Assembly (NCBI GenBank): GCA_002404015.1
Contig: DHIW01000060.1
Coordinates: 1-8,003 of the forward strand
DNA: 8,003 nt
Direction: 5' to 3'
Source: Chloroflexi bacterium UBA4736
GTDB lineage: Bacteria > Chloroflexota > Dormibacteria > Dormibacterales > Dormibacteraceae
The notes under the pieces are model-generated. The model searched no databases. It saw nothing but the letters and a program-made list of their open reading frames with translations, and was not told where the DNA came from. Positions within the stretch are counted from its first letter, which is position 1. Every line of letters starts with the position of its first letter. The position numbers were made by a program, and so were the translations under genes. Shown piece by piece: positions 1 to 6,034 of this stretch.

Positions 1-69
1 ACACCAGCTCGCGCGACGTGACCGTTGTTTGTAGCCTGGCGATCCGAAAATCTTGCCTGCGGCTTTCTG

Positions 70-98
70 TTGCCAAATGAGAGGGCGTGCCCTACAGT
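70..98 (+). promoter_or_regulatory. sigma70-like promoter for the candidate small RNA
   Basis: The hexamer TTGCCA (70-75, five of six to TTGACA) is followed after exactly 17 bases by TACAGT (93-98, four of six to TATAAT). The predicted start is around G106, the first base of the closing stem of the structured segment at 106-193. The spacing and this coincidence support the call; each hexamer alone is weak evidence in a window of this size. There is no extended -10 TG. Confidence 0.4.
82..93. repeat. short inverted repeat in the promoter spacer
   Basis: AGGGC-GT-GCCCT has two perfect 5-base arms around a 2-base centre. It occupies most of the spacer between the -35 and -10 hexamers and touches the first base of the -10. 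A protein bound here would block RNA polymerase, so it is a possible operator, but 5-base GC-rich arms are common by chance. Confidence 0.25.
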
Positions 99-105
99 TC
101 GTGAC

Positions 106-193
106 GGCCCCGAGGGACACGCGCTGAGGAGCCGGACGAAGCCGCAAGGCGGAAGCCGGAGCCGCGGAGGCGATCTGTCGGGGTCACTTTTTT
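106..193 (+). ncRNA. candidate small structured RNA, family unknown
   Basis: The 5' end (106-113) pairs with 178-185 in eight continuous base pairs including one G-U, and the bases AC plus six T follow at once. Inside, 132-135 (CCGG) pairs with 156-159 (CCGG). That stem carries a five-by-five purine-rich internal loop and an apical GCC/GGC stem (141-143 with 148-150) closed by a GCAA tetraloop. A second small hairpin, GCC-GCGGA-GGC, lies at 161-171. The result is a three-way-junction-like fold of about 88 nt. The promoter at 70-98 places the start at its first base, and the T run lies 31 bases from the converging glyS stop, so no + strand gene follows. I do not recognise the family: it lacks SRP RNA, RNase P, tmRNA and familiar riboswitch signatures. 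It could instead be the 3' end of a transcript from the left. Confidence 0.4.
178..193 (+). terminator. possible intrinsic terminator (3' stem strand plus T6)
   Basis: TCGGGGTC (178-185) is the 3' strand of a long-range stem with 106-113, and is followed by AC and six T (188-193). If this is a terminator it ends a plus-strand transcript that converges on glyS. The stem encloses about 64 bases rather than a tight loop, which is unusual. No matching T run exists on the minus strand, so it does not obviously serve glyS. Confidence 0.3.
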
Positions 194-224
194 CCCACCG
201 GTTGGTCGATCGCGCGCGGACTCC

Positions 225-1520
225 CTACTGGAGGCGCGCTGCCAGCCGGTCGGCCAGATCGGCGATCGGCACCCGCTCCTGCTCCATCGAGTCGCGCTCG
301 CGGATCGTGACCGCGCGGTCCTGCAGGGAGTCGAAATCAACCGTCACACAGAACGGCGTGCCGATCTCGTCCTGGCGCCTGTAGCGCTTGCCGATGTGGC
401 CACCGGTCTGGTCGTACTCGACGCGGAAGCGCCCGCGCAGCTCGGCCGCCAGTGGGTTGGCGACCTCGACGAGCTCGGGCTTCTTCGACAGGGGCACCAC
501 GGCCACCTGGATCGGCGCCACCGCCGGGCGGAAGCGCAGGACGACCCTCGTCTCCCCGTTGACCTCGTCCTCGTCGTAAGCGTCGAGCAGGCAGGTGATG
601 AAGATCCGGTCCACCCCCACCGCGGGCTCGATCACCCACGGCAGGTAGCGCTCGTTGGTCTCCGGGTCCAGGTACGTGAGGTCCTCCCGCGAGTGCTCCT
701 GGTGGGCGCGGAGGTCGAAGTCGGTGCGGTTGGCGATCCCCTCCACCTCGGCCCAACCGAACGGGAAGTCGTACTCGATATCCGTGCTGGCCTTGGCGTA
801 GTGCGCCTTCTCGTCGGGTCCGTGATCTCGGAAGCGGAGCCTGTCGGCCCGCACGCCGAGCGTTTCGGTGTACCAGCGCATGCGCTCGGACTTCCAGTGC
901 TCGAACCAGCGCTCGTCCTGGCCCGGCTGTACGAAGAACTCCATCTCCATCTGCTCGAACTCGCGCAGCCTGAACACGAAGTTGCCAGTCGTGATCTCGT
1001 TTCGGAAGGAGCGTCCGTTTTGCGCCATTCCGAATGGCACGCGCACGCGCACCGAATTGACAACGTTCTTGAAGTTAACGAACATTCCCTGGGCCGTTTC
1101 CGGCCTCAGGTACGCGACCGACGCCGAATCCTCGACCGGTCCTACGTGCGTCTTGAACATGAGGTTGAACTGGCGCGGCGCGGAGAGACTTCCGCCGCAC
1201 TCCGGGCATTTGCCGCTGCCGCCGAGGTGGTCGGCCCGCCAGCGCTTCTTGCAGCGGCCCTGGCATTCGACGAGCGGGTCGCTGAAGCCGGCCACGTGGC
1301 CGGAGGCCACCCAGACTTCGGGATGCATGATGATCGTGGTCTCGATCCCCACCACGTCGTCGCGCATCTCGACCGTGTGCCGCCACCAGAGCTCGCGGAT
1401 GTTGCGCTTGAGGGCAACTCCGTAGGGACCGTAGTCGTAGAGCGACTGCATGCCGCCGTAGATCTCGCTGGAGGGGTACACGAAGCCGCGCCGCTTGCAC
1501 AGCGCGACCACCTTCTCCAT
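225..1520 (-). CDS. glyS: glycyl-tRNA synthetase, single-chain type
   Basis: This class II synthetase charges tRNA-Gly with glycine in the cytoplasm, using ATP. The product has 431 residues, at the short end for the dimeric single-chain family. The N-terminus shows the CKRRGF and SSEIYGG blocks (residues 8-23) and the motif 1 region YDYGPYG (28-34). A putative zinc site has four cysteines (86, 90, 105, 108). Motif 2 spans about 172-196 (FRNEI, then REFEQMEMEFF) and motif 3 is EPAVGVDR (298-305). The anticodon-binding domain covers about 335-431 and includes GKRYRRQDEIG. The ATG shares its A with the recO stop (TGATG), has GAGGA four bases upstream, and no other start is in frame just upstream, so coupling to recO is likely. 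It is the last gene of the operon. The separate alpha/beta GlyRS type is excluded by architecture. In many lineages glyS also sits beside recO. Family assignment is secure. Confidence 0.97.
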   Translation of the reverse strand: MEKVVALCKRRGFVYPSSEIYGGMQSLYDYGPYGVALKRNIRELWWRHTVEMRDDVVGIETTIIMHPEVWVASGHVAGFSDPLVECQGRCKKRWRADHLGGSGKCPECGGSLSAPRQFNLMFKTHVGPVEDSASVAYLRPETAQGMFVNFKNVVNSVRVRVPFGMAQNGRSFRNEITTGNFVFRLREFEQMEMEFFVQPGQDERWFEHWKSERMRWYTETLGVRADRLRFRDHGPDEKAHYAKASTDIEYDFPFGWAEVEGIANRTDFDLRAHQEHSREDLTYLDPETNERYLPWVIEPAVGVDRIFITCLLDAYDEDEVNGETRVVLRFRPAVAPIQVAVVPLSKKPELVEVANPLAAELRGRFRVEYDQTGGHIGKRYRRQDEIGTPFCVTVDFDSLQDRAVTIRERDSMEQERVPIADLADRLAARLQ

Positions 1521-2278
1521 CAGGTCCTCGCGGATGGCGTGCTCCTCATCTGGCGCAGGAAACGGATGGATTTGAGCTGGCGGTCGAGATGGTGCTCGAG
1601 CTGCGCCTCAAGCACGTTCTCCAGGATGTCGACCAGGCCGCCCTCCAGTTTGAGGCGTCGATAGAGCTCGATGTCGCCGGCCGCCATCAGCCGCAGGACC
1701 TTGAGCCCGGCGGCCGGCACCTCCGTCATCCCCGGCTGGATGCAGTCCGGGCAGAGAAAGCCGCCCAGGGGCGGTACGAAAGCGGCCGGCGCCGCGGGGA
1801 GCTGCCGCTCGCAGTTGGCGCAGCCGTCGAGCTGGGGGGCGTAGCCGAGCAGGTCCAGGGCGCGGACCAGGAAGTACATCGAGGCCCGGCGCGGGTCCGA
1901 CTCCAGCGCCAGCTCCTGAAGGGCGAAGTTGGTCAGCTCGAAGACGCCCTCGACCGGGTGGCGGTCCTCGCAAACGCGATCCGCGAGCTCGGCGATCAGG
2001 CCCGCGTGGGCCGTCCGCTCCACGTCGGCCTCGAGCCGATGGCCGGGCATCCGGACCACCTGCGTGATGACGTCGAGGGCGCCCCGCCCGCGGGCCAGCT
2101 GCACGTCTATGTGCGAGAAGAGCTCGAGGGCGGAGGCCAGCTTGCTGGAGGTGCGGCGGACACCCTTGGCGATGGCACCCACCTTGCCGTGCTCGCGCGT
2201 GAGCAGGGTGAATATGCGGTCGGCCTCGCCGTAGTCGAGCTTGCGGAGGACGATGGCCTCGTCGCGATAGGTGCTCAA
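1520..2278 (-). CDS. recO: DNA repair and recombination mediator RecO
   Basis: RecO anneals SSB-coated single strands and, with RecR, loads RecA at gaps in the RecFOR pathway. The product is 252 residues, normal for the family. An N-terminal OB fold (about 1-80) begins YRDEAIVLRKLDYGE and includes LTREHGK. The helical C-terminal part carries a four-cysteine zinc site (C153, C156, C176, C179) and ends in the family-typical LKSIRFLRQ. The start is TTG: an in-frame TAG (2294-2296) lies five codons upstream and no other start codon intervenes, so the TTG is well fixed. No good Shine-Dalgarno sequence precedes it. The gap to the upstream CBS-protein stop is 29 bases, so translation probably depends on reinitiation or on an unstructured leader. 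The stop overlaps the glyS ATG by one base. The usual partner era, often next to recO, is absent here. Confidence 0.94.
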   Translation of the reverse strand: MSTYRDEAIVLRKLDYGEADRIFTLLTREHGKVGAIAKGVRRTSSKLASALELFSHIDVQLARGRGALDVITQVVRMPGHRLEADVERTAHAGLIAELADRVCEDRHPVEGVFELTNFALQELALESDPRRASMYFLVRALDLLGYAPQLDGCANCERQLPAAPAAFVPPLGGFLCPDCIQPGMTEVPAAGLKVLRLMAAGDIELYRRLKLEGGLVDILENVLEAQLEHHLDRQLKSIRFLRQMRSTPSART

Positions 2279-2307
2279 GGAGGCCGGCCGGGGCTACCCA
2301 ACCCGGC

Positions 2308-3666
2308 TCAACGGGAGGGCAGCTCGGCGTCCGCGGTGTCCTCGCCGGACCGCTCGTCGCGCGACGGCGGCTGCATGCCGTGGTCCACCAGCACCTCGTC
2401 CGGCCAGGGATGATTCGACTGCAGGCGAACCCGGCCGATCCGCTGGCCGTTGACCTCCTCCACGATCCAGTGGACGTCCCCGGCGTCGAAGCTCGCGCCC
2501 GCGTCGGGGACCTCGCCGAGGGTGGCGTATACATAGCCGCCCACCGAGTCGTAGTCGCTGCTCTCCGCCAGCCCCAGCCCGAGCTCATCGTTCAGCTCGC
2601 CCATCGAGAAGCGAGCGTCCACCATCGCCTCGCGGTCGCTGATGATCTGGAGAGGCTCCTCCTCCGCCTGGTCGTACTCGTCGCGGATCTCGCCCACGAT
2701 CTCTTCGAGCAGGTCTTCCAGCGTCACGAGGCCGGCGGTCCCTCCGTACTCGTCGAGCACGATCATCATGTGGACCTTCTCGGTCTGCATGTCGTGGAGC
2801 AGCTCGTCCACCTTCTTCTGCTCGGGGGTGAACTTGATCGGCCGCATCAGCTTCTCCATGTCGAAGGTCGCCTGGCCGCGCGCGAAGAAGAGCAGCAGGT
2901 CCTTGACGTGGATCAGGCCGACCACGTGGTCGAGGTCTCCCTCGTAGACCGGCATCCGGGTGTGCTTGAACTCCCTGAAGAGCCTGATGATGTGCTTCAG
3001 GTCGGCGTTCCGCTCGACGGCGGTTATGTCGGGGCGGGGAACCATCACCTCGCGGACCGACTTGTCGCCGATCTGGATGATCCCGTGGATCATCTCGCGC
3101 TCCTCCTCCTCGATCACGCCCTGCTCCTCGGAGACGTGGAGCAGGGTCATCAGCTCCTGCTCCGTCAGGTAGGGGGCACGGGCGGCACGACCGCCGGTGA
3201 TGGCGCGGGCCACGATCGTGATGAACCAGAGGACCGGGCGGAGCACGTTCGACAGCGCCTCGACAGGCGCCGCCGCCCAGAGCGCGACCCTCTCCGCGTT
3301 GCGGATCGCCAGGCTCTTCGGGGTCACCTCGGCGAAGATGAGCAGGTAGACCGAGAGCAGCAGCGAGACCGCCAGGGCGCCCAGGAAGCCGACGGAGCTG
3401 GGCAGGTACTGCAGGCTCAGGAGTGTGGTGGCGAACGAGGCCAGGATCAGCGCCACCGTGTTCACGACCAGCACCGTCGAGAGGAAGCGGTTGGGGTCCT
3501 GCTGCAGCCGCTGAAGAGTTGCCGCATTGCGGCTGCCCTCCTCCGCCAGGTGGCGCACGCGCAGCCTGCCAACAGAGGTCATCGCGGTCTCCGTGGCAGA
3601 CGCCATGGCCGAGAGCACGATGCACACGACGAGGAGGATTACCTCTCCCCAGGCCTGGCCGTTCAT
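2308..3666 (-). CDS. CNNM/CorC-family membrane protein with CBS pair (hemolysin-like)
   Basis: This 452-residue inner-membrane protein has the standard three-part build. A DUF21/CNNM membrane domain (about 1-190) has hydrophobic segments near 7-28, 62-87, 92-115 and 128-155 and the conserved FAEVTPKSLAIRN stretch (111-123). A CBS pair follows (about 205-262 and 270-327), containing MVPRPDI, the HTRMPVYEG block and DEYGGTAGLVTLEDLLEEIVGEI. The C-terminal CorC_HlyC domain runs from about 345 to 418, with DYDSVGGYV near its middle. Relatives export or sense Mg2+ and other divalent cations, and CBS pairs bind adenine nucleotides. The older label hemolysin is misleading. The ATG lies 4 bases after the prs stop with no clear Shine-Dalgarno sequence, so it probably relies on coupling. 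The last 30 or so residues are acidic, low-complexity and probably disordered. The transported ion cannot be read from sequence. Confidence 0.92.
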   Translation of the reverse strand: MNGQAWGEVILLVVCIVLSAMASATETAMTSVGRLRVRHLAEEGSRNAATLQRLQQDPNRFLSTVLVVNTVALILASFATTLLSLQYLPSSVGFLGALAVSLLLSVYLLIFAEVTPKSLAIRNAERVALWAAAPVEALSNVLRPVLWFITIVARAITGGRAARAPYLTEQELMTLLHVSEEQGVIEEEEREMIHGIIQIGDKSVREVMVPRPDITAVERNADLKHIIRLFREFKHTRMPVYEGDLDHVVGLIHVKDLLLFFARGQATFDMEKLMRPIKFTPEQKKVDELLHDMQTEKVHMMIVLDEYGGTAGLVTLEDLLEEIVGEIRDEYDQAEEEPLQIISDREAMVDARFSMGELNDELGLGLAESSDYDSVGGYVYATLGEVPDAGASFDAGDVHWIVEEVNGQRIGRVRLQSNHPWPDEVLVDHGMQPPSRDERSGEDTADAELPSR

Positions 3667-3670
3667 CGGG

Positions 3671-4660
3671 CTATCTGAACAGCTCGCTCACGCTGCGGTT
3701 CTCGTGCACGCGGGCGATCGCCTCGGCGAGCAGCGGGGCGACGCTCAGCACCGTGACCGGCGCACCCTGCTTCTCGGGCGGCACCGGGATCGAGTTGGTG
3801 ACGATCACCTCGTCGATCGGCGCCTTGCGCAGCCGCTCCACGGCGCCCGGCGTGAGGACCGGGTGGGTGCAGGCGAAGATCACCTTGTTGGCGCCCTGGG
3901 CCTTCAGCGCGCGCGCCACCTCGCCTGCCGTTCCGCCCGTCGAGATGATGTCCTCGACCACCACGCAGTCCCGACCTTTGACCTCACCCGCCGCCTCCAG
4001 GATCTCGACCAGATCGTCGCTCTGCCGGCGCTTGTACACGAAGACCAGGGGGGCCTGCAGCAGCTTGGCCATGGACTCGGCCCGCTTGGCGCCGCCGGCG
4101 TCCGGCGCCACCACGGTGCAGCCCTGGAGGCCGAGCTGTCGGATGTAGCCGGCCAGGATCTTGTGGGCGGTCAGGTGGTCGGTGGGGACGTCGAAGAAGC
4201 CCTCGATGGCGTCGGCGTGGAGGTCCAGTAGCAGAAGCCGGTCCGCGCCGGCCAGCGTGATGAAGTTGGCGATCAGCTTGGCGCTGATCGGCTCCCGGGG
4301 CTGCGACTTGCGCTCCTTGCGGGCGTAGCCGTAGTAGGGGACGACGGCGGTCACCCGGCCCGCGGAGGCCCGGCGAAGGGCGTCCAGCAGGATGAACAGC
4401 TCCATCAACATCTCGTTGATCGGATGGCACGTGGGCTGGATCACGAACACGTCGTGGCCGCGCATCGAGTCGGAGATCTTGACGTCGATCTCCCCGTCCG
4501 GAAAGTGGGTGACCCGGGGATCGGTGAGCGGCACGCCCAGCTCCTCGGAGATCAGCCTCGCCAGCTCAGGGTTGGCGGTCCCCGCGATGAGCTTCAGCTC
4601 ACCCCACGGCGAGACGTCTTCCGCCGAGAACTCGACCGCCGTCTGCAGCCTGCCGATCAT
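3671..4660 (-). CDS. prs: ribose-phosphate pyrophosphokinase (PRPP synthetase)
   Basis: The enzyme makes PRPP from ribose 5-phosphate and ATP for purine, pyrimidine, NAD, histidine and tryptophan synthesis. The product has 329 residues; canonical bacterial enzymes have about 315. The extra length is an N-terminal extension of about 20 residues ahead of the usual first strand (LKLIAGTANPEL, from 22). Seen in order are FPDGEI (53-58), RGHDVFVIQ, PYYGYARKERK (108-118), DLHADAIEGFF (146-156), PDAGGAKRA (186-194), the catalytic-loop KRR (210-212), the PRPP loop EDIISTGGT (236-244) and the C-terminal SVSELF, which matches the tail that contacts ADP in the Bacillus enzyme. The PRPP loop and DLH signature depart from the class I consensus. 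The ATG overlaps the glmU stop (ATGA) and has GGAGG four to five bases upstream, which fixes the start although the frame is open much further. The pairing with glmU is conserved in many phyla. Confidence 0.95.
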   Translation of the reverse strand: MIGRLQTAVEFSAEDVSPWGELKLIAGTANPELARLISEELGVPLTDPRVTHFPDGEIDVKISDSMRGHDVFVIQPTCHPINEMLMELFILLDALRRASAGRVTAVVPYYGYARKERKSQPREPISAKLIANFITLAGADRLLLLDLHADAIEGFFDVPTDHLTAHKILAGYIRQLGLQGCTVVAPDAGGAKRAESMAKLLQAPLVFVYKRRQSDDLVEILEAAGEVKGRDCVVVEDIISTGGTAGEVARALKAQGANKVIFACTHPVLTPGAVERLRKAPIDEVIVTNSIPVPPEKQGAPVTVLSVAPLLAEAIARVHENRSVSELFR

Positions 4661-6012
4661 GGCCCCTCCATCTTGCCGTTGCGGCGGACGACGCGGGCGG
4701 GCATCCCCACCGCCGTAGCGCCCGCCGGGACGTCCTTGGTCACCACGGCGCCCGCGCCGGTCCGGCTGCCCTTCCCGACCCGGACCGGAGCCCGGAACAC
4801 CGTGTCGACGCCCACCAGCACGTCGTCCTCGATCACGGTCCTGTGCTTGCTGGTGCCGTCGTAGTTGGCGGTGACCGCACCCGCCGCGAAGTTGACGTTC
4901 TCGCCGATCACCGCGTCGCCCACGTAGGAGAAATGGGGGACCGCGCTGCCGGCGCCGATCTTGGAGCGCACGATCTCGGCGAAGCTGCCGACGTGGACGC
5001 GCAGCCCGAGCTCGGTGCCGGGTCGGAGCTTGGAGTAGGGGCCGCAGTCGCTGCCCTCCCCCATCGAGCACTGCTTGAGCCAGGAGTGCTCGATCCGGCA
5101 GCCGTCGGCGATCCGGCAGTCCGACATGTCCACGGCCGGTCCGATCCGGCAGTCGCGGCCGATCCGGGTCTCGCCCCGGATGATCGTGAAGGGCTCGATC
5201 ACGGTGTCCTGGCCGATCTTGACTCCGGCCTCCACGAAGGTGGTGTCAGGGTCGGTCACGGTGACGCCGGACAGCATCAGCTGCTCCAGGATCCGCGATC
5301 GGAGGGCCTTCTCGGCGATGGCCAGCTGGACCCGGTCGTTGACTCCCAGCCCCTCCACGGGGTCCTTCAGCCGGACCACCTGCACCGGCCGCAGCTGTTG
5401 GAAGAGGTCGGTCAGGTAGAGCTCGCCGGCCGCGTTGGCGGGCTGCAGCATCGCCAGTGCCTGCAGCAGCTCGCTGCCGCCCCGGAAGCAGTAGAGGCCC
5501 ACGTTGATCTCGGTGATCGACTTCTCGCTCTGGGTCGCATCGCGGGCCTCCACGATCCGCTCGAGGCTGCCGTCGCGGCCCCGGACGATCCGGCCGTCCG
5601 AGCGGCTGGGGTCTTCGACGCTGGCCAGCGTAGCCGGCGCCCCCAGCTTGCGGTGGGCGTCCGCCACCTGGCGCAGGGTTTCGCCGCGCAGCAGCGGCGC
5701 GTCGCCGTTGACGACCATGACATCGCCTCGGGCGAGAACGTCCTCGGGGGCTCTCGCGAAGGCGTCGCCACTCCCTTTCTGCTCGGGCTGGTAGGCCACC
5801 GCGCAGCGGCCGCCCAGGTGCTCCGCCACCTCGGGCTGGGCCGGGCTCAGGATGGCCACCACGCGCTTCACGCCCGCGGCGTGGCAGGCATCGATCACGT
5901 GGTCGATCATTGGCCGTCCACCGACCCGATGGAGCACCTTAGGCGTGCGCGAGCGCATGCGGGTGCCGAGGCCGGCGGCTAGGATGACGGCCGAGAGTGG
6001 AGTTTCACTCAA
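4657..6012 (-). CDS. glmU: bifunctional UDP-GlcNAc pyrophosphorylase / GlcN-1-P N-acetyltransferase
   Basis: This cytoplasmic enzyme makes UDP-GlcNAc for peptidoglycan: the C-terminal domain acetylates GlcN-1-P and the N-terminal domain adds UMP from UTP. The product has 451 residues, close to the usual 455-460. The N-terminal Rossmann-like domain (about 1-228) shows LAAGLGTRMRSRTPK (11-25), the Mg-binding VNGDAPLL (101-108), EINVGLY (168-174) and GVND (223-226). A linker helix leads to a left-handed beta helix (about 250-442) of hexapeptide repeats, with KLRPG (328-332), PHFSYVGDA (359-367, likely catalytic H360), NYDGTSKH (383-390) and a terminal VGMPARVVR. By my alignment the lysine equivalent to E. 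coli K351 is valine (348), and GTGHA reads GSGDA near 80-84. The start is TTG with GGGGA upstream. It is the first gene of the operon, with a TATAAT 26-31 bases before the start. Confidence 0.95.
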   Translation of the reverse strand: MSETPLSAVILAAGLGTRMRSRTPKVLHRVGGRPMIDHVIDACHAAGVKRVVAILSPAQPEVAEHLGGRCAVAYQPEQKGSGDAFARAPEDVLARGDVMVVNGDAPLLRGETLRQVADAHRKLGAPATLASVEDPSRSDGRIVRGRDGSLERIVEARDATQSEKSITEINVGLYCFRGGSELLQALAMLQPANAAGELYLTDLFQQLRPVQVVRLKDPVEGLGVNDRVQLAIAEKALRSRILEQLMLSGVTVTDPDTTFVEAGVKIGQDTVIEPFTIIRGETRIGRDCRIGPAVDMSDCRIADGCRIEHSWLKQCSMGEGSDCGPYSKLRPGTELGLRVHVGSFAEIVRSKIGAGSAVPHFSYVGDAVIGENVNFAAGAVTANYDGTSKHRTVIEDDVLVGVDTVFRAPVRVGKGSRTGAGAVVTKDVPAGATAVGMPARVVRRNGKMEGP

Positions 6013-6016
6013 AAGG

Positions 6017-6034
6017 GTTCCCCGGGGGGTGAAC
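6017..6034. repeat. interrupted inverted repeat between the divergent starts
   Basis: GTTC (6017-6020) and GAAC (6031-6034) are perfect inverted arms around a 10-base C/G-only centre (CCC then GGGGGG, then T). The repeat covers the glmU transcription start, its likely ribosome-binding stretch and the GTG of the lipoprotein gene, so a bound regulator could affect both genes. The arms are short and chance is possible. The arm order is the reverse of a LexA box. Confidence 0.2.

Noticed and set aside
132..171. Guanidine-III riboswitch, from CCGGACGA
   Set aside because: Only the first eight bases match; the rest of the conserved core is absent and no gene follows on that strand.
106..193. SRP (4.5S) RNA
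   Set aside because: The length and end pairing fit, but the conserved apical signature (GGAA-type loop flanked by AGCAGC) is missing.
25..384. Plus-strand open frame of 119 codons at the left edge
   Set aside because: It crosses the candidate RNA and the glyS end, with Arg/Ser-rich content and no motif.
396..1664. Long plus-strand open frame antisense to glyS and the end of recO
   Set aside because: Its translation is low-complexity, rich in H, D, L, R and V, typical of the complement of a GC3-biased gene. The minus strand encodes a clear GlyRS.
1608..3625. Minus-strand alternative frames across recO and the CNNM gene (1608-2588, 2585-3625)
   Set aside because: Arg/Pro/Gly/Ala-rich out-of-frame translations; they contain no motif and overlap conserved proteins in another frame.
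2380..3678. Plus-strand open frame of 432 codons over the CNNM gene
   Set aside because: Same antisense artefact: repeated HH, EE, QQ and DD runs, no recognisable domain, and the opposite strand is a well-supported CBS protein.
4661..5071. Upstream extension of the prs reading frame into glmU
   Set aside because: It is an out-of-frame reading of the glmU C-terminus. The ATG at 4660 has a good ribosome-binding site and an ATGA overlap.
4843..5982. Plus-strand open frame of 379 codons over glmU
   Set aside because: Complement shadow of glmU, with no domain and no ribosome-binding context.
5980..5985. TAGGAT as a plus-strand -10 for the lipoprotein gene
   Set aside because: Four of six matches with no -35 at the right spacing, inside glmU coding sequence. 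The position is plausible but too weak to annotate.
5852..6028. Upstream extension of the lipoprotein frame
   Set aside because: It runs antisense through the glmU start and would bury the signal peptide and lipobox some 80 residues from the N-terminus.
6017..6034. LexA/SOS box
   Set aside because: LexA sites of high-GC and Bacillus type read GAAC-N4-GTTC; here the arms are reversed and spaced by ten.
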